From Phytopythium helicoides (Eukaryota; Oomycota; Peronosporomycetes; Pythiales; Pythiaceae), in NCBI GenBank assembly GCA_024867545.1, contig JANFNE010000075.1, positions 186,001 through 250,000 of the forward strand: 64,000 nt of DNA, given 5' to 3'. The stretch's first letter is position 1. Each line of letters opens with the position of its first letter. Under the pieces are notes generated by a model, which did not search any database, was not told the DNA's origin, and was given only the letters and a program-made list of their open reading frames with translations. The position numbers and the translations under genes are program-made. Below, piece by piece: positions 21,138 to 32,301 of this stretch.

Positions 21138-22582
21138 TTACTTGTCGGACGCCTGCCGCACAAAGCGCGTCATGAATAAAGTAATGTCGTCCGGCTTCTT
21201 GGTCTGCATCTCCGCCATGCGCCTTAGCTGCGCAAGCGAGTAGTGTCTCTTGCGAGACGCCTTGCGTACAATCACATGTCGGTCCAGTGTACGCTTTCCT
21301 TGGTGGCGCTCGAACAGCGCCAGTGACGCGGCGAGGTGCTCGCGGTCCTCCTCATTTGCGCTCCCTTTGCATTCTTCAAGCGCACGGGAGCGGTACTCGG
21401 CCGCTGCCGCAGTCGAAAATGGGTAGAGTGAGCCATTCCCATCTTCTTCTACCATTTCAGGAGGAGCTTCGGCGAAACAAAATCCTCCGTATCTCCCAGT
21501 GGATGCACTGGCGTTGGCGCGGCCTCAAGCACCTTCCTCTTCGTCGCCTTGGCCTTCGGGCTCTGCATCTTGGACATGCCGACCAGCAGGTCACAAATCT
21601 CCTGAAGCGGGGAGGTGTCGGCGCTGGGCTTGTCGGACGCCGCAACTCCGAAGCGGTCGGCCGTGGCAATGACTCGCGTGATGTCGTCCTTGTACAGGTT
21701 GTCGCCGACGCCGTCCGAGAAGGTGAGGCAAATGTCTCCCTCGAGCAGCGTGAAGCTCTGCACGACGTACTCCTGGCTCGTGACCTGCGAGGAGAGGTTG
21801 ACGACACAAGGCACGTTGAACTCTCTGAGCACGTCGAGCGTCTCGTAGACGACGTCTCCGTTGCGCACGACGATGGTCTTGGAGTCTCCGAGCGTGAAGG
21901 TGAGCAGCTTGCCGTTCCACCTGTCAAAGTAGGCGACCGACAGCGTGGTGGCGAGGCGCGACTTGCGGAACTGGAAGCAGTTGATGCGCGCCGTGCGGAT
22001 GCCCTCGACGACGGCCTGCTCGAACGCTGGCGCGTCGATGGGCACGTGGTTGTGGTTGGTCACGTCCTCCATCGCCTTGACGACGCACTTGACGACCTCG
22101 TTGGCGATGCGCTCGGAGGACACGAGCGCGTGGTCGACGTTGGCGAGCGACTCTCGCCCGAACGGCGACGACACGCCGTCCGCCACGACGTGCAGGTACT
22201 CGCGGGCCTCGCCGGCGTCCTCTCCGTGGAACTCGACGCTCGCGCGCGCGTGCAGCAGCCGCTCGCCCTCCTCCCACTTGAATGGCGCGAAGCTGGCGCC
22301 GCGCCGCAGCCTGAAGCTCCGCCAGGCGCTCGAGACGGCGCCAGGCGCCTGCCGCGCCTTGATGAAGTTGTCCGAGGACGAGCGCAGCTTGGCGAGGCGC
22401 TGCGAGGTGCTGGCGAACGCGCTGGCGACCGCCGAGCGCGCCGAGAGGCCCGCGGGGAGTGGCAGGCGCTCGGAGAGCGACGCGGCGCGGCGCTTGGAGG
22501 CGGCGGGGGCCTCGGGCATGGCGCGCAGCGGGGAAGGAGGCGCACTGGCCATGGCTTGGCGAGTCGGCGAGTCGGCCGCCAT
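21138..22582 (-). CDS. PP2C-type (PTC7/RsbU-like) protein phosphatase
   Basis: Starts at the ATG at 22582. N-terminal ~90 residues are Ala/Ser/Arg-rich. PP2C motifs: HVVADGVSSPFGRE (metal-binding DG), LATTLSVAYF, FTLGDSKTIVVRNG, and FSDGVGDNLYKDD (second metal-binding Asp). The last motif, KPDDITLFMTRFV, lies in a different frame ending at 21138, so an intron must join the two between ~21450 and 21600. I could not fix its borders: in the second frame FCFAEAPPE upstream of 21455 also looks coding, so the donor may be as far back as ~21605. PP2C enzymes are Mg/Mn-dependent Ser/Thr phosphatases. Ends 8 bp from the stop of PPIL3, tail to tail. Confidence 0.8.
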
Positions 22583-23553
22583 GGCGACGAGGAAGGCGCG
22601 TAAATGCGCGCGCGCGGGGTTCTAAAATGGAGGCGCCCCAAGGTTTTAGCGGAGGAGCGGGTTGGTAAATGGGAGGAAGGCAGACGGTAATTCGGAAACG
22701 GGACAGTGGGGGGACTGGAAACAGGTGGAAACCGCTCCCGGTGGGTTCCTGCGCGTCCAGTGATGTGATGGGGGAACGCCGCATGGCGAGCTGCAGATGG
22801 AGCGAGGGGTGATGGATGCGAGACGACAGTCGGGCTGCGTGCGTGTATTGCCGACCTGCAGATGGCGCCCGCCTGCGGTTCTTGTCGTGGCAGGAAGTGG
22901 TGGAAATTTTTTGTTTGTTTTCTTTCTCATCGCATGATGAGCGCAAGCCGGCTTTTTACCTGTAGAGACCTTGCGCGCTCGCACTTTATGAAACTGGGAG
23001 GTGACGAGTGTTGAGGATGCTAAAGGTGGGTCGCAATCTATCCGACAGCAAAACTAGATCTCACATTGCAGATCCACTTTCGTAGCTGTGATTACTACCC
23101 AGCATGTAGAGTTCGTTCGTGACGTGAGTTCAACTCGCACTTGCTCGAGTTTCTCGCGATTGGTATGCAAGGATGTGGCGATTTCGGCGCTCATAGCCTC
23201 GACTTCGAACTGTTTGTGAGCGCAGAGTATCGAGCTACAAGCACTCCCCCTGCTGGATTTCCAGACTTGAGGAAGCTGAAAGGATGAATCCGCCGCCTCT
23301 CCACAGATAGACTCGATCACGTGCCCAGGTCGCATCAACTCTCAAAACAAACGAATGCTGGAGTCTGGGGCGGCGACAACCGCCAACCTTCTTCTTCGTG
23401 GTCCATCGATCATGAAGCAAGCATTCACGACATGGAAGCGAACCCAGCAGCATAAAGTTACACAAAGTAAATTGATGCAGACAACCTTCATAGAGCTAGC
23501 TGTGGACCTGCCAAGTTCCTACTTCCTATACGCTCGCAAAAACCCACACCCGC
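22583..23553. other. Intergenic; includes outer end of left arm
   Basis: 22583-22756 is unique sequence upstream of the PP2C gene; from 22757 the inverted repeat begins. A 69-nt exon-like piece is noted at 23141-23209 (minus strand), flanked by CAG and GTGCGA. No complete gene. Confidence 0.5.
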
Positions 23554-26500
23554 TCACTTCTCGCGGCGAGAGGCGTACTCGGCCTGGATCTCCTCGCTCG
23601 TCTTGCCGGATGTCTCGGGGACGAGCGTGAGCGAGAGGAACAGGAAGATGGCGAGCAGCACGACGAACGGAATGTAGCTCCAGTCGTCCAGCGCGTCCGC
23701 CACGTACGGGTAGCCCACACCGACGATGAGGTTGCACAGCCAGTTGACGCCAATGCCAATGGACGTCGCCGACGCGCGTACCGAGTCCGGGAACAGATCA
23801 GCCGTGACGACCCACACGAGCGGGCCGAGTGTGATGCCGAACGCGATCACGTACAGCGCCGTGAAGACGATCGAGAGCGCCGACACGTCCACGAGGTTGG
23901 CCACCGTCATGAGCACGGCCATGACGAGCATACCCGCCTGGCCTGCGAGGATCATGGTGCGGTTACCGAACTTGATGGCCAGAACGCCAGCGAAGAAACC
24001 GGGGAAGATGTTGATAAAGTCGATGATCAGCGTTCCAACGCGCGGATCCGAGATGCCGGCGGTCTTGAAGATGTCGCCCGAGTAGTAGAAGACGGCGTTG
24101 ATTCCCGAGAGCTGCTGCGAGCACGAGAGCACGATGGCACCAAGCAGTTGCATGCGGTACTTGGCCGAGAACAGAGACTCGGCCTGCTCCGGGGCGGCGG
24201 TCACGCTTCCCAGCTCAGCGTCCTCCGGCTTGTTGGTCGCCTCGAGCCACGACAGCGCAGTGTACACGTGCTCCTCACCGTAGAGCTTGATGATGACCTG
24301 CTTAGCCTCCTCGCGGCGGTTCTTCATGAGCAGCCATGCAGGACTCTCGACCGTGAGCTTCGGTGCGAGCACGAGGAAGAGTGCGGCGAGCACGACCGGG
24401 AAGGCAGCCAGGTAGCGCCATCCCGAGCTTGTGTTGGCGAAGAAGAACGTGATGGCCGGGAACAGGATGCCGAACGTCACCGAAATCTGCAGGCCGAGAC
24501 CCAGGATGTTGCGCATGTGCGGCGGCGACAGCTCGTTGACGTATGTGCCGAGAGTGCCGGTGGCGACACCCGAGGCGACACCCGCGATGAGGCGGCCGAC
24601 CGCGAAGGCCCAGACGTTGGAGACAGCGGCCTGGATGACAGCGCCGACAATGATGAAGGCGCAGTTGACGAAGAGCAGCTTCTTGCGGCCCCAGACGTCG
24701 CTGAAGTGGCCGCACGTGAGGCTGCCGATCATGCCGCCGAAGATCCACGCGTTGACAGCGAACGTCCACTCGAGCTTCGAGTGGCCCGGGAACATGAGGC
24801 AGGTTCCCTCGGCAACGGGCCGCGCGTTGCAGTCGTCCGTGTTGCTGAACTGCGACAGGTTGAGCTGCGAGGTGGACCAACCGCTCTGGAAGGGCTGCAG
24901 CAGCGCCACCAGCACGCTCGTGTACAGGATCCAGTTGGGCTTGACCTTGAGTGCCGCCGCCTTCATCGGGTCCTCCGCGTTCTCGTACGCGTTGTTGGCC
25001 GCTGTGTTTTGCAGCGGCGACGAGGCTTGCGAGTACACCTCGTCGGTCTGCGCGTTCGACTGGATCGGAGCCATGGTTTGCGTTGGTGCTGTCCGGTGGG
25101 CTAGTGTGGTTGCCGTAAGTAGCCTAGAACTTGGTGTCGACTTCGCTTGACCTGGACAAATTGAGACTGGCTGGTTCGTTTCGGGTCGGTCAAACTGCAA
25201 GGCAAGGCGAGACGAGACAAGAGCACTGCAGAGGGAGATCGGGATCGAGTGCACCTGAGTGCACTGCTCCGTCCGTGGCACAGCCACACAAGTATGCGAT
25301 AGGGCCCCCCAGGGTCTCCAAGTTCAACGTGGACTGGTTGATTTCTGATGCATAGATGTGCCTTTGGGTGTCGGCCAGGGCGTGTAACGATCGGTCCGCC
25401 GTGGCGGAAGCCGCTAACCGGTACTCAGTTGATGTTTGGTCTCGCCATCGGACTCTGTTGGGCAGCCGATGTCAGAGCATCCGGCGGGCACTGGTGGCGC
25501 CTCCAGGTCCACTGCTGCTATGCTGCAGTACGGAGCGGTAGGTGCAAGCGCATATGTTTCACGCTTTGCACTGCTCAAAGTTCAGTCTTGCAACCGCGCC
25601 GATTCTCATGTCGTTGTTGAATCAGTCACACTACAGCGCAATCGAAAGGACAAGAGATCTACAGTTTGTGCTTGGCACTGTGCGCTCACGCAGCACACGA
25701 CGCTTGTATGAACTGAACCTTACGGCCTAATGAAGGGGACTATCAGCATCCACTCCACCTCAGTGCAACCACACAGAGCCCAGAGCCAACCTCGGGCGTT
25801 GTAGGTTTGTTTGCTTTGCTTTACTTTGCTGCTTGGGTGTGGCAGATATCCTCCATCCCATCTCCCTGTTGCTTGGTCGCATCGATGAGCGGTCCCCGAT
25901 GGCGCTCTCGATTTTCGTTTTCTGAAGTTCGTCCGTCTCTGCGCCTTCAACCGCGTCCATCCGGTCTGCGAAACGCAAGACGCAGATCGCTCTCAGCAGC
26001 CCTGCGACCTGCGACGCGACCGGCTGCCGCTCCGACTTTCTTTCGCTCGTGGGCTGATGGGGAGCGGAGCCGTGAGCAGCTCCGCTCCTACGAGCTCTAA
26101 TTGCTCGTCCGCAATGTGGTGTGTGCCTGCAGGTACACTTGCATCATAGCCGGAGTTTTAGTGCTCATCTGTTTCACTGCATCCAAACTGTGCACTTTTG
26201 CCATGATTTTCTGGCGATTGAACTAAGGAAATGCTCACCCACCTGAGCTTTCACGCCACGCCAAGGTGTAGTTGTCCAGCTAGATAGACAGATTGGCGAG
26301 GATCTCTCGGCAGCGTTGACACGCATCACATGCGTTGACCGGTCCGCCTAGTCATCTGAATGTAGCATCTGATTCCACGCATCGAGTGACAACAAGAGCG
26401 AAAACCACCTGGGCGCTTGATTCCAGTGGGGCACCTAGCGGATGGTGTGCTGCCGGATTGAGCGGAGCTCTGATGATATCGGTCGTGCGCTATCAATAGA

Positions 26501-26860
26501 GTTTCTTATCGCATCCGGTTGATATCTGAACGAATCGCTCTAGTTTTCAATGCGTTTTCCAGCGTATCCAAGAATTGAAAACCAAAGCCAAGCGAACCCA
26601 CTCGAATCGGTTCGAGTCAAAGTTCGAGGAGACGACATATTCTGGGTTGGGCCACTAGACAAAAATCATATCTCCGCGTTTCTGCAGGCACCTACGTACT
26701 GTAACTCCTCAGCGAAGGCGTACTCCTTCACGAGCATTCGACAGCGAGGGCAGGGCGACGCTCGCTCGCTTGCTCGCTCGTTGGTTCGCTCTCTTTTGAC
26801 TCGAACTGTCTATGACAACTCAACTTCAGGAATGCAAGGCCAGGTCCTGGACCAGCGACG
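22757..26860. repeat. Left arm of a ~4.1-kb inverted repeat
   Basis: Pairs base for base with 27189-31291 on the other strand: positions sum to 54,048 in the outer part and 54,049 inside a 1-bp indel near 25918. Both borders are sharp: left outer flank GTCCA vs right-arm flank complement CCCCA, and inner divergence just after AGCGACG at 26854-26860. Few differences were seen, including at the outer tip, one in the 22834 region (cgggctg vs cggactg), one near 26750, and two in the last 20 bases. The arm carries a complete sugar transporter gene and ~1.8 kb upstream of it. Confidence 0.95.
23554..25074 (-). CDS. MFS sugar porter, copy 1 (left arm)
   Basis: 506 aa, single exon, from the ATG at 25074 (context AACCATGGCT; the frame upstream is open but without another ATG in good context). 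Twelve hydrophobic segments are expected. Sugar-porter signatures: FGGMIGSLTCGHFSDVWGRK (loop 2-3 GRK), ESPAWLLMKN after TM6, QQLSGINAVFYYSG in TM7 and LVPETSGKTSEEIQ after TM12. A proton-coupled or facilitative hexose transporter of the plasma membrane is the likely function; substrate not predictable. The protein is identical to the copy at 28974-30494. Transcribed outward, away from the palindrome centre. Confidence 0.92.
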   Translation of the reverse strand: MAPIQSNAQTDEVYSQASSPLQNTAANNAYENAEDPMKAAALKVKPNWILYTSVLVALLQPFQSGWSTSQLNLSQFSNTDDCNARPVAEGTCLMFPGHSKLEWTFAVNAWIFGGMIGSLTCGHFSDVWGRKKLLFVNCAFIIVGAVIQAAVSNVWAFAVGRLIAGVASGVATGTLGTYVNELSPPHMRNILGLGLQISVTFGILFPAITFFFANTSSGWRYLAAFPVVLAALFLVLAPKLTVESPAWLLMKNRREEAKQVIIKLYGEEHVYTALSWLEATNKPEDAELGSVTAAPEQAESLFSAKYRMQLLGAIVLSCSQQLSGINAVFYYSGDIFKTAGISDPRVGTLIIDFINIFPGFFAGVLAIKFGNRTMILAGQAGMLVMAVLMTVANLVDVSALSIVFTALYVIAFGITLGPLVWVVTADLFPDSVRASATSIGIGVNWLCNLIVGVGYPYVADALDDWSYIPFVVLLAIFLFLSLTLVPETSGKTSEEIQAEYASRREK

Positions 26861-28973
26861 CTGCTCCATGTATGTACCACACTGCTAGGGCACGATAGAC
26901 TCGCGAAATACTAGAATTCTACACGGACTGCGGCTTTACTGCCAACCGTCTCACTGTTATTTTTCTCAAAGTAGATCTCTGTTCTGATGTAGATCACACC
27001 CTGATCACATCGTCACCATAGCGTATACCTCAAGTTCAATCGACACAAATATCCTCCCGAGCAGACTTGTAATTCATTTTCATACAATTCACGAAGCAGT
27101 AGAAGAATTGTTTGCTTTCACCGTGGTTTTTGACAGCACTCTCTGCATGCCCGCCCAGAGGTAGCCCAGAGGTACCACCTAAACGTTTCGTCGCTGCTCC
27201 CGGACCTGGCCTTGCATTCCTGAAGTTGAGTTGTCATAGACGGTTCGAGTCAAAAGAGAGCGAACCAACGAGCGAGCAAGCGAGCGAGCGTCGCCCTGGC
27301 CTCGCTGTCGAATGCTCGTGAAGGAGTACGCCTTCGCTGAGGAGTTACAGTACGTAGGTGCCTGCAGAAACGCGGAGATATGATTTTTGTCTAGTGGCCC
27401 AACCCAGAATATGTCGTCTCCTCGAACTTTGACTCGAACCGATTCGAGTGGGTTCGCTTGGCTTTGGTTTTCAATTCTTGGATACGCTGGAAAACGCATT
27501 GAAAACTAGAGCGATTCGTTCAGATATCAACCGGATGCGATAAGAAACTCTATTGATAGCGCACGACCGATATCATCAGAGCTCCGCTCAATCCGGCAGC
27601 ACACCATCCGCTAGGTGCCCCACTGGAATCAAGCGCCCAGGTGGTTTTCGCTCTTGTTGTCACTCGATGCGTGGAATCAGATGCTACATTCAGATGACTA
27701 GGCGGACCGGTCAACGCATGTGATGCGTGTCAACGCTGCCGAGAGATCCTCGCCAATCTGTCTATCTAGCTGGACAACTACACCTTGGCGTGGCGTGAAA
27801 GCTCAGGTGGGTGAGCATTTCCTTAGTTCAATCGCCAGAAAATCATGGCAAAAGTGCACAGTTTGGATGCAGTGAAACAGATGAGCACTAAAACTCCGGC
27901 TATGATGCAAGTGTACCTGCAGGCACACACCACATTGCGGACGAGCAATTAGAGCTCGTAGGAGCGGAGCTGCTCACGGCTCCGCTCCCCATCAGCCCAC
28001 GAGCGAAAGAAAGTCGGAGCGGCAGCCGGTCGCGTCGCAGGTCGCAGGGCTGCTGAGAGCGATCTGCGTCTTGCGTTTCGCAGACCGGATGGACGCGGTT
28101 GAAGGCGCAGAGACGGACGAACTTCAGAAAACGAAATCGAGAGCGCCATCGGGGACCGCTCATCGATGCGACCAAGCAACAGGGAGATGGGATGGAGGAT
28201 ATCTGCCACACCCAAGCAGCAAAGTAAAGCAAAGCAAACAAACCTACAACGCCCGAGGTTGGCTCTGGGCTCTGTGTGGTTGCACTGAGGTGGAGTGGAT
28301 GCTGATAGTCCCCTTCATTAGGCCGTAAGGTTCAGTTCATACAAGCGTCGTGTGCTGCGTGAGCGCACAGTGCCAAGCACAAACTGTAGATCTCTTGTCC
28401 TTTCGATTGCGCTGTAGTGTGACTGATTCAACAACGACATGAGAATCGGCGCGGTTGCAAGACTGAACTTTGAGCAGTGCAAAGCGTGAAACATATGCGC
28501 TTGCACCTACCGCTCCGTACTGCAGCATAGCAGCAGTGGACCTGGAGGCGCCACCAGTGCCCGCCGGATGCTCTGACATCGGCTGCCCAACAGAGTCCGA
28601 TGGCGAGACCAAACATCAACTGAGTACCGGTTAGCGGCTTCCGCCACGGCGGACCGATCGTTACACGCCCTGGCCGACACCCAAAGGCACATCTATGCAT
28701 CAGAAATCAACCAGTCCACGTTGAACTTGGAGACCCTGGGGGGCCCTATCGCATACTTGTGTGGCTGTGCCACGGACGGAGCAGTGCACTCAGGTGCACT
28801 CGATCCCGATCTCCCTCTGCAGTGCTCTTGTCTCGTCTCGCCTTGCCTTGCAGTTTGACCGACCCGAAACGAACCAGCCAGTCTCAATTTGTCCAGGTCA
28901 AGCGAAGTCGACACCAAGTTCTAGGCTACTTACGGCAACCACACTAGCCCACCGGACAGCACCAACGCAAACC
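25075..28973. other. Palindrome centre: facing promoters, spacer, no complete gene
   Basis: About 1.8 kb of each arm upstream of its transporter, plus the spacer 26861-27188. Mirror ORFs occur (for example 26550-26888 plus and 27179-27499 minus), but none has a recognisable domain. A degenerate (GCTC/GCTT)n microsatellite lies at about 26759-26790 and its mirror at 27259-27290. The spacer is AT-richer and carries a short direct repeat, cccagaggta, at about 27158-27177. No transposase, integrase or terminal repeat was seen. Confidence 0.55.
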
Positions 28974-31291
28974 ATGGCTCCGATCCAGTCGAACGCGCAG
29001 ACCGACGAGGTGTACTCGCAAGCCTCGTCGCCGCTGCAAAACACAGCGGCCAACAACGCGTACGAGAACGCGGAGGACCCGATGAAGGCGGCGGCACTCA
29101 AGGTCAAGCCCAACTGGATCCTGTACACGAGCGTGCTGGTGGCGCTGCTGCAGCCCTTCCAGAGCGGTTGGTCCACCTCGCAGCTCAACCTGTCGCAGTT
29201 CAGCAACACGGACGACTGCAACGCGCGGCCCGTTGCCGAGGGAACCTGCCTCATGTTCCCGGGCCACTCGAAGCTCGAGTGGACGTTCGCTGTCAACGCG
29301 TGGATCTTCGGCGGCATGATCGGCAGCCTCACGTGCGGCCACTTCAGCGACGTCTGGGGCCGCAAGAAGCTGCTCTTCGTCAACTGCGCCTTCATCATTG
29401 TCGGCGCTGTCATCCAGGCCGCTGTCTCCAACGTCTGGGCCTTCGCGGTCGGCCGCCTCATCGCGGGTGTCGCCTCGGGTGTCGCCACCGGCACTCTCGG
29501 CACATACGTCAACGAGCTGTCGCCGCCGCACATGCGCAACATCCTGGGTCTCGGCCTGCAGATTTCGGTGACGTTCGGCATCCTGTTCCCGGCCATCACG
29601 TTCTTCTTCGCCAACACAAGCTCGGGATGGCGCTACCTGGCTGCCTTCCCGGTCGTGCTCGCCGCACTCTTCCTCGTGCTCGCACCGAAGCTCACGGTCG
29701 AGAGTCCTGCATGGCTGCTCATGAAGAACCGCCGCGAGGAGGCTAAGCAGGTCATCATCAAGCTCTACGGTGAGGAGCACGTGTACACTGCGCTGTCGTG
29801 GCTCGAGGCGACCAACAAGCCGGAGGACGCTGAGCTGGGAAGCGTGACCGCCGCCCCGGAGCAGGCCGAGTCTCTGTTCTCGGCCAAGTACCGCATGCAA
29901 CTGCTTGGTGCCATCGTGCTCTCGTGCTCGCAGCAGCTCTCGGGAATCAACGCCGTCTTCTACTACTCGGGCGACATCTTCAAGACCGCCGGCATCTCGG
30001 ATCCGCGCGTTGGAACGCTGATCATCGACTTTATCAACATCTTCCCCGGTTTCTTCGCTGGCGTTCTGGCCATCAAGTTCGGTAACCGCACCATGATCCT
30101 CGCAGGCCAGGCGGGTATGCTCGTCATGGCCGTGCTCATGACGGTGGCCAACCTCGTGGACGTGTCGGCGCTCTCGATCGTCTTCACGGCGCTGTACGTG
30201 ATCGCGTTCGGCATCACACTCGGCCCGCTCGTGTGGGTCGTCACGGCTGATCTGTTCCCGGACTCGGTACGCGCGTCGGCGACGTCCATTGGCATTGGCG
30301 TCAACTGGCTGTGCAACCTCATCGTCGGTGTGGGCTACCCGTACGTGGCGGACGCGCTGGACGACTGGAGCTACATTCCGTTCGTCGTGCTGCTCGCCAT
30401 CTTCCTGTTCCTCTCGCTCACGCTCGTCCCCGAGACATCCGGCAAGACGAGCGAGGAGATCCAGGCCGAGTACGCCTCTCGCCGCGAGAAGTGAGCGGGT
30501 GTGGGTTTTTGCGAGCGTATAGGAAGTAGGAACTTGGCAGGTCCACAGCTAGCTCTATGAAGGTTGTCTGCATCAATTTACTTTGTGTAACTTTATGCTG
30601 CTGGGTTCGCTTCCATGTCGTGAATGCTTGCTTCATGATCGATGGACCACGAAGAAGAAGGTTGGCGGTTGTCGCCGCCCCAGACTCCAGCATTCGTTTG
30701 TTTTGAGAGTTGATGCGACCTGGGCACGTGATCGAGTCTATCTGTGGAGAGGCGGCGGATTCATCCTTTCAGCTTCCTCAAGTCTGGAAATCCAGCAGGG
30801 GGAGTGCTTGTAGCTCGATACTCTGCGCTCACAAACAGTTCGAAGTCGAGGCTATGAGCGCCGAAATCGCCACATCCTTGCATACCAATCGCGAGAAACT
30901 CGAGCAAGTGCGAGTTGAACTCACGTCACGAACGAACTCTACATGCTGGGTAGTAATCACAGCTACGAAAGTGGATCTGCAATGTGAGATCTAGTTTTGC
31001 TGTCGGATAGATTGCGACCCACCTTTAGCATCCTCAACACTCGTCACCTCCCAGTTTCATAAAGTGCGAGCGCGCAAGGTCTCTACAGGTAAAAAGCCGG
31101 CTTGCGCTCATCATGCGATGAGAAAGAAAACAAACAAAAAATTTCCACCACTTCCTGCCACGACAAGAACCGCAGGCGGGCGCCATCTGCAGGTCGGCAA
31201 TACACGCACGCAGTCCGACTGTCGTCTCGCATCCATCACCCCTCGCTCCATCTGCAGCTCGCCATGCGGCGTTCCCCCACCACATCATTGG
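27189..31291. repeat. Right arm of the ~4.1-kb inverted repeat
   Basis: Reverse complement of 22757-26860, 4,103 bp against 4,104 bp. It has one T fewer in a T-run within the transporter upstream region (GATTTCG here, GATTTTCG in the left arm, both read in the left-arm sense), which shifts a small upstream ORF. The coding part is identical at protein level to the left arm. Confidence 0.95.
28974..30494 (+). CDS. MFS sugar porter, copy 2 (right arm)
   Basis: 506 aa from the ATG at 28974, identical in protein sequence to the gene at 23554-25074, with the same motifs (SDVWGRK, ESPAWLL, QQLSGINAVFYY, PETSGK). Its 5' sequence is the mirror of copy 1 back to the spacer, so both genes should be driven by the same ~1.8 kb of upstream sequence. 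This copy reads rightward, away from the centre. Whether both are expressed cannot be told. Confidence 0.92.
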   Translation: MAPIQSNAQTDEVYSQASSPLQNTAANNAYENAEDPMKAAALKVKPNWILYTSVLVALLQPFQSGWSTSQLNLSQFSNTDDCNARPVAEGTCLMFPGHSKLEWTFAVNAWIFGGMIGSLTCGHFSDVWGRKKLLFVNCAFIIVGAVIQAAVSNVWAFAVGRLIAGVASGVATGTLGTYVNELSPPHMRNILGLGLQISVTFGILFPAITFFFANTSSGWRYLAAFPVVLAALFLVLAPKLTVESPAWLLMKNRREEAKQVIIKLYGEEHVYTALSWLEATNKPEDAELGSVTAAPEQAESLFSAKYRMQLLGAIVLSCSQQLSGINAVFYYSGDIFKTAGISDPRVGTLIIDFINIFPGFFAGVLAIKFGNRTMILAGQAGMLVMAVLMTVANLVDVSALSIVFTALYVIAFGITLGPLVWVVTADLFPDSVRASATSIGIGVNWLCNLIVGVGYPYVADALDDWSYIPFVVLLAIFLFLSLTLVPETSGKTSEEIQAEYASRREK

Positions 31292-32301
31292 GGCTGTTTC
31301 CTAGTGGCGCATTTTGGGAATTGGTAGCAATATATTTGTGGCAGGTTTGATACCACCGTCAGATCCCCTGCCACCTCAGAACTCGCTTCTTGGCCTGCAG
31401 CGAGAAATTGTGGTCTGCTTTTTCTTGTTTGAAAGCTCATTCAGCACCACTCGACGACTTTTTCATGAATCGTGCAGCTTTCGGTCCGCTTTGACCTTTC
31501 GTCGAGACGCACTCGTACTGTACGAGGGCAGCGTTGGCTCTTTTGATGAGTCTCTTCCACCACCTGGTGGCGTGTTCCTGCTAGTATTGCGCGTGGCATG
31601 ACGAACGATCTCGGCGAGAAGGCCTTGTTGCCAGGTATGCATGTGATGTGTCTTCTCGACCACCTCATGCTGCTCAGCCGTTGCTCGATTGAAGTGATCT
31701 GCAAATTCGAACGGATCTGCCGAACCTTCCGACCTGAGACTTCTTCAAGTCCCCATCGTCGTCCTGAATCATGAGAGTGACGTCAAGAAGGGCATCACGC
31801 AGCGTAATGGCGAGAAGAAGGCGTCGCACATGAACCTCCTCCCGCGGGGGCCAAATGGTCGAGCTCGACGCTTCGGCGACGCATAGGGAGCAGCGAAGAA
31901 GCGGCCAACGATCAAGTGCAGCCGCGTGGCGGCCCCCCACGCGAACCCTTGTCACTCGCGCGAAGAAAAAAGAAATCTGGACCACTGACGCGTCAAAAAA
32001 GCCATGGGCACACACATCTCCCTCCAAAGACCTCCGAAACCCTCTACTTCATCAAAACGCACCGTCTCACATCCGCTCAAACAACCTAAATCCACCCGTT
32101 ACATTACATAACCAACACTAATATCATACCATACGACATGCCGTTATCCCGGCAGCGCACGCCTCCCCACAGTGGGAGCGCTTAGTGGCGCAACCGGTCG
32201 CCGTAAACGTCCAGAACATGCTCCCCTCCACCTCCACTGGGCCATCTGCGTAGAGCGCCGCGCTACCGTAGCGCGCCACGCTACCGGTCGACTCGAGGGC
32301 G
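30495..32301. other. Right arm 3' flank then ~1 kb unique intergenic sequence
   Basis: 30495-31291 mirrors the left arm, including the exon-like piece at 30839-30907. 31292-32301 is unique. Its end (32150-32301) shares short stretches with 36460-36607, upstream of the second bZIP-like gene (TGGGAGCGC then TGGCGCAAC), which marks the start of the tandem duplication. No gene seen. Confidence 0.45.

Noticed and set aside
21287..22603. 438-aa plus-strand ORF opposite the PP2C gene
   Set aside because: Arg/Val/Ala-rich shadow; the minus strand carries the recognisable PP2C motifs.
24148..25104. 318-aa ORF opposite the transporter, mirrored at 28944-29900
   Set aside because: Arg/His/Val-rich shadow of GC-rich codons; identical in both arms because the arms are identical, so not independent support.
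22757..31291. The palindrome as a transposon with inverted termini
   Set aside because: Arms contain a host-type transporter gene; no transposase, integrase or target-site duplication at 22757/31291 was found.
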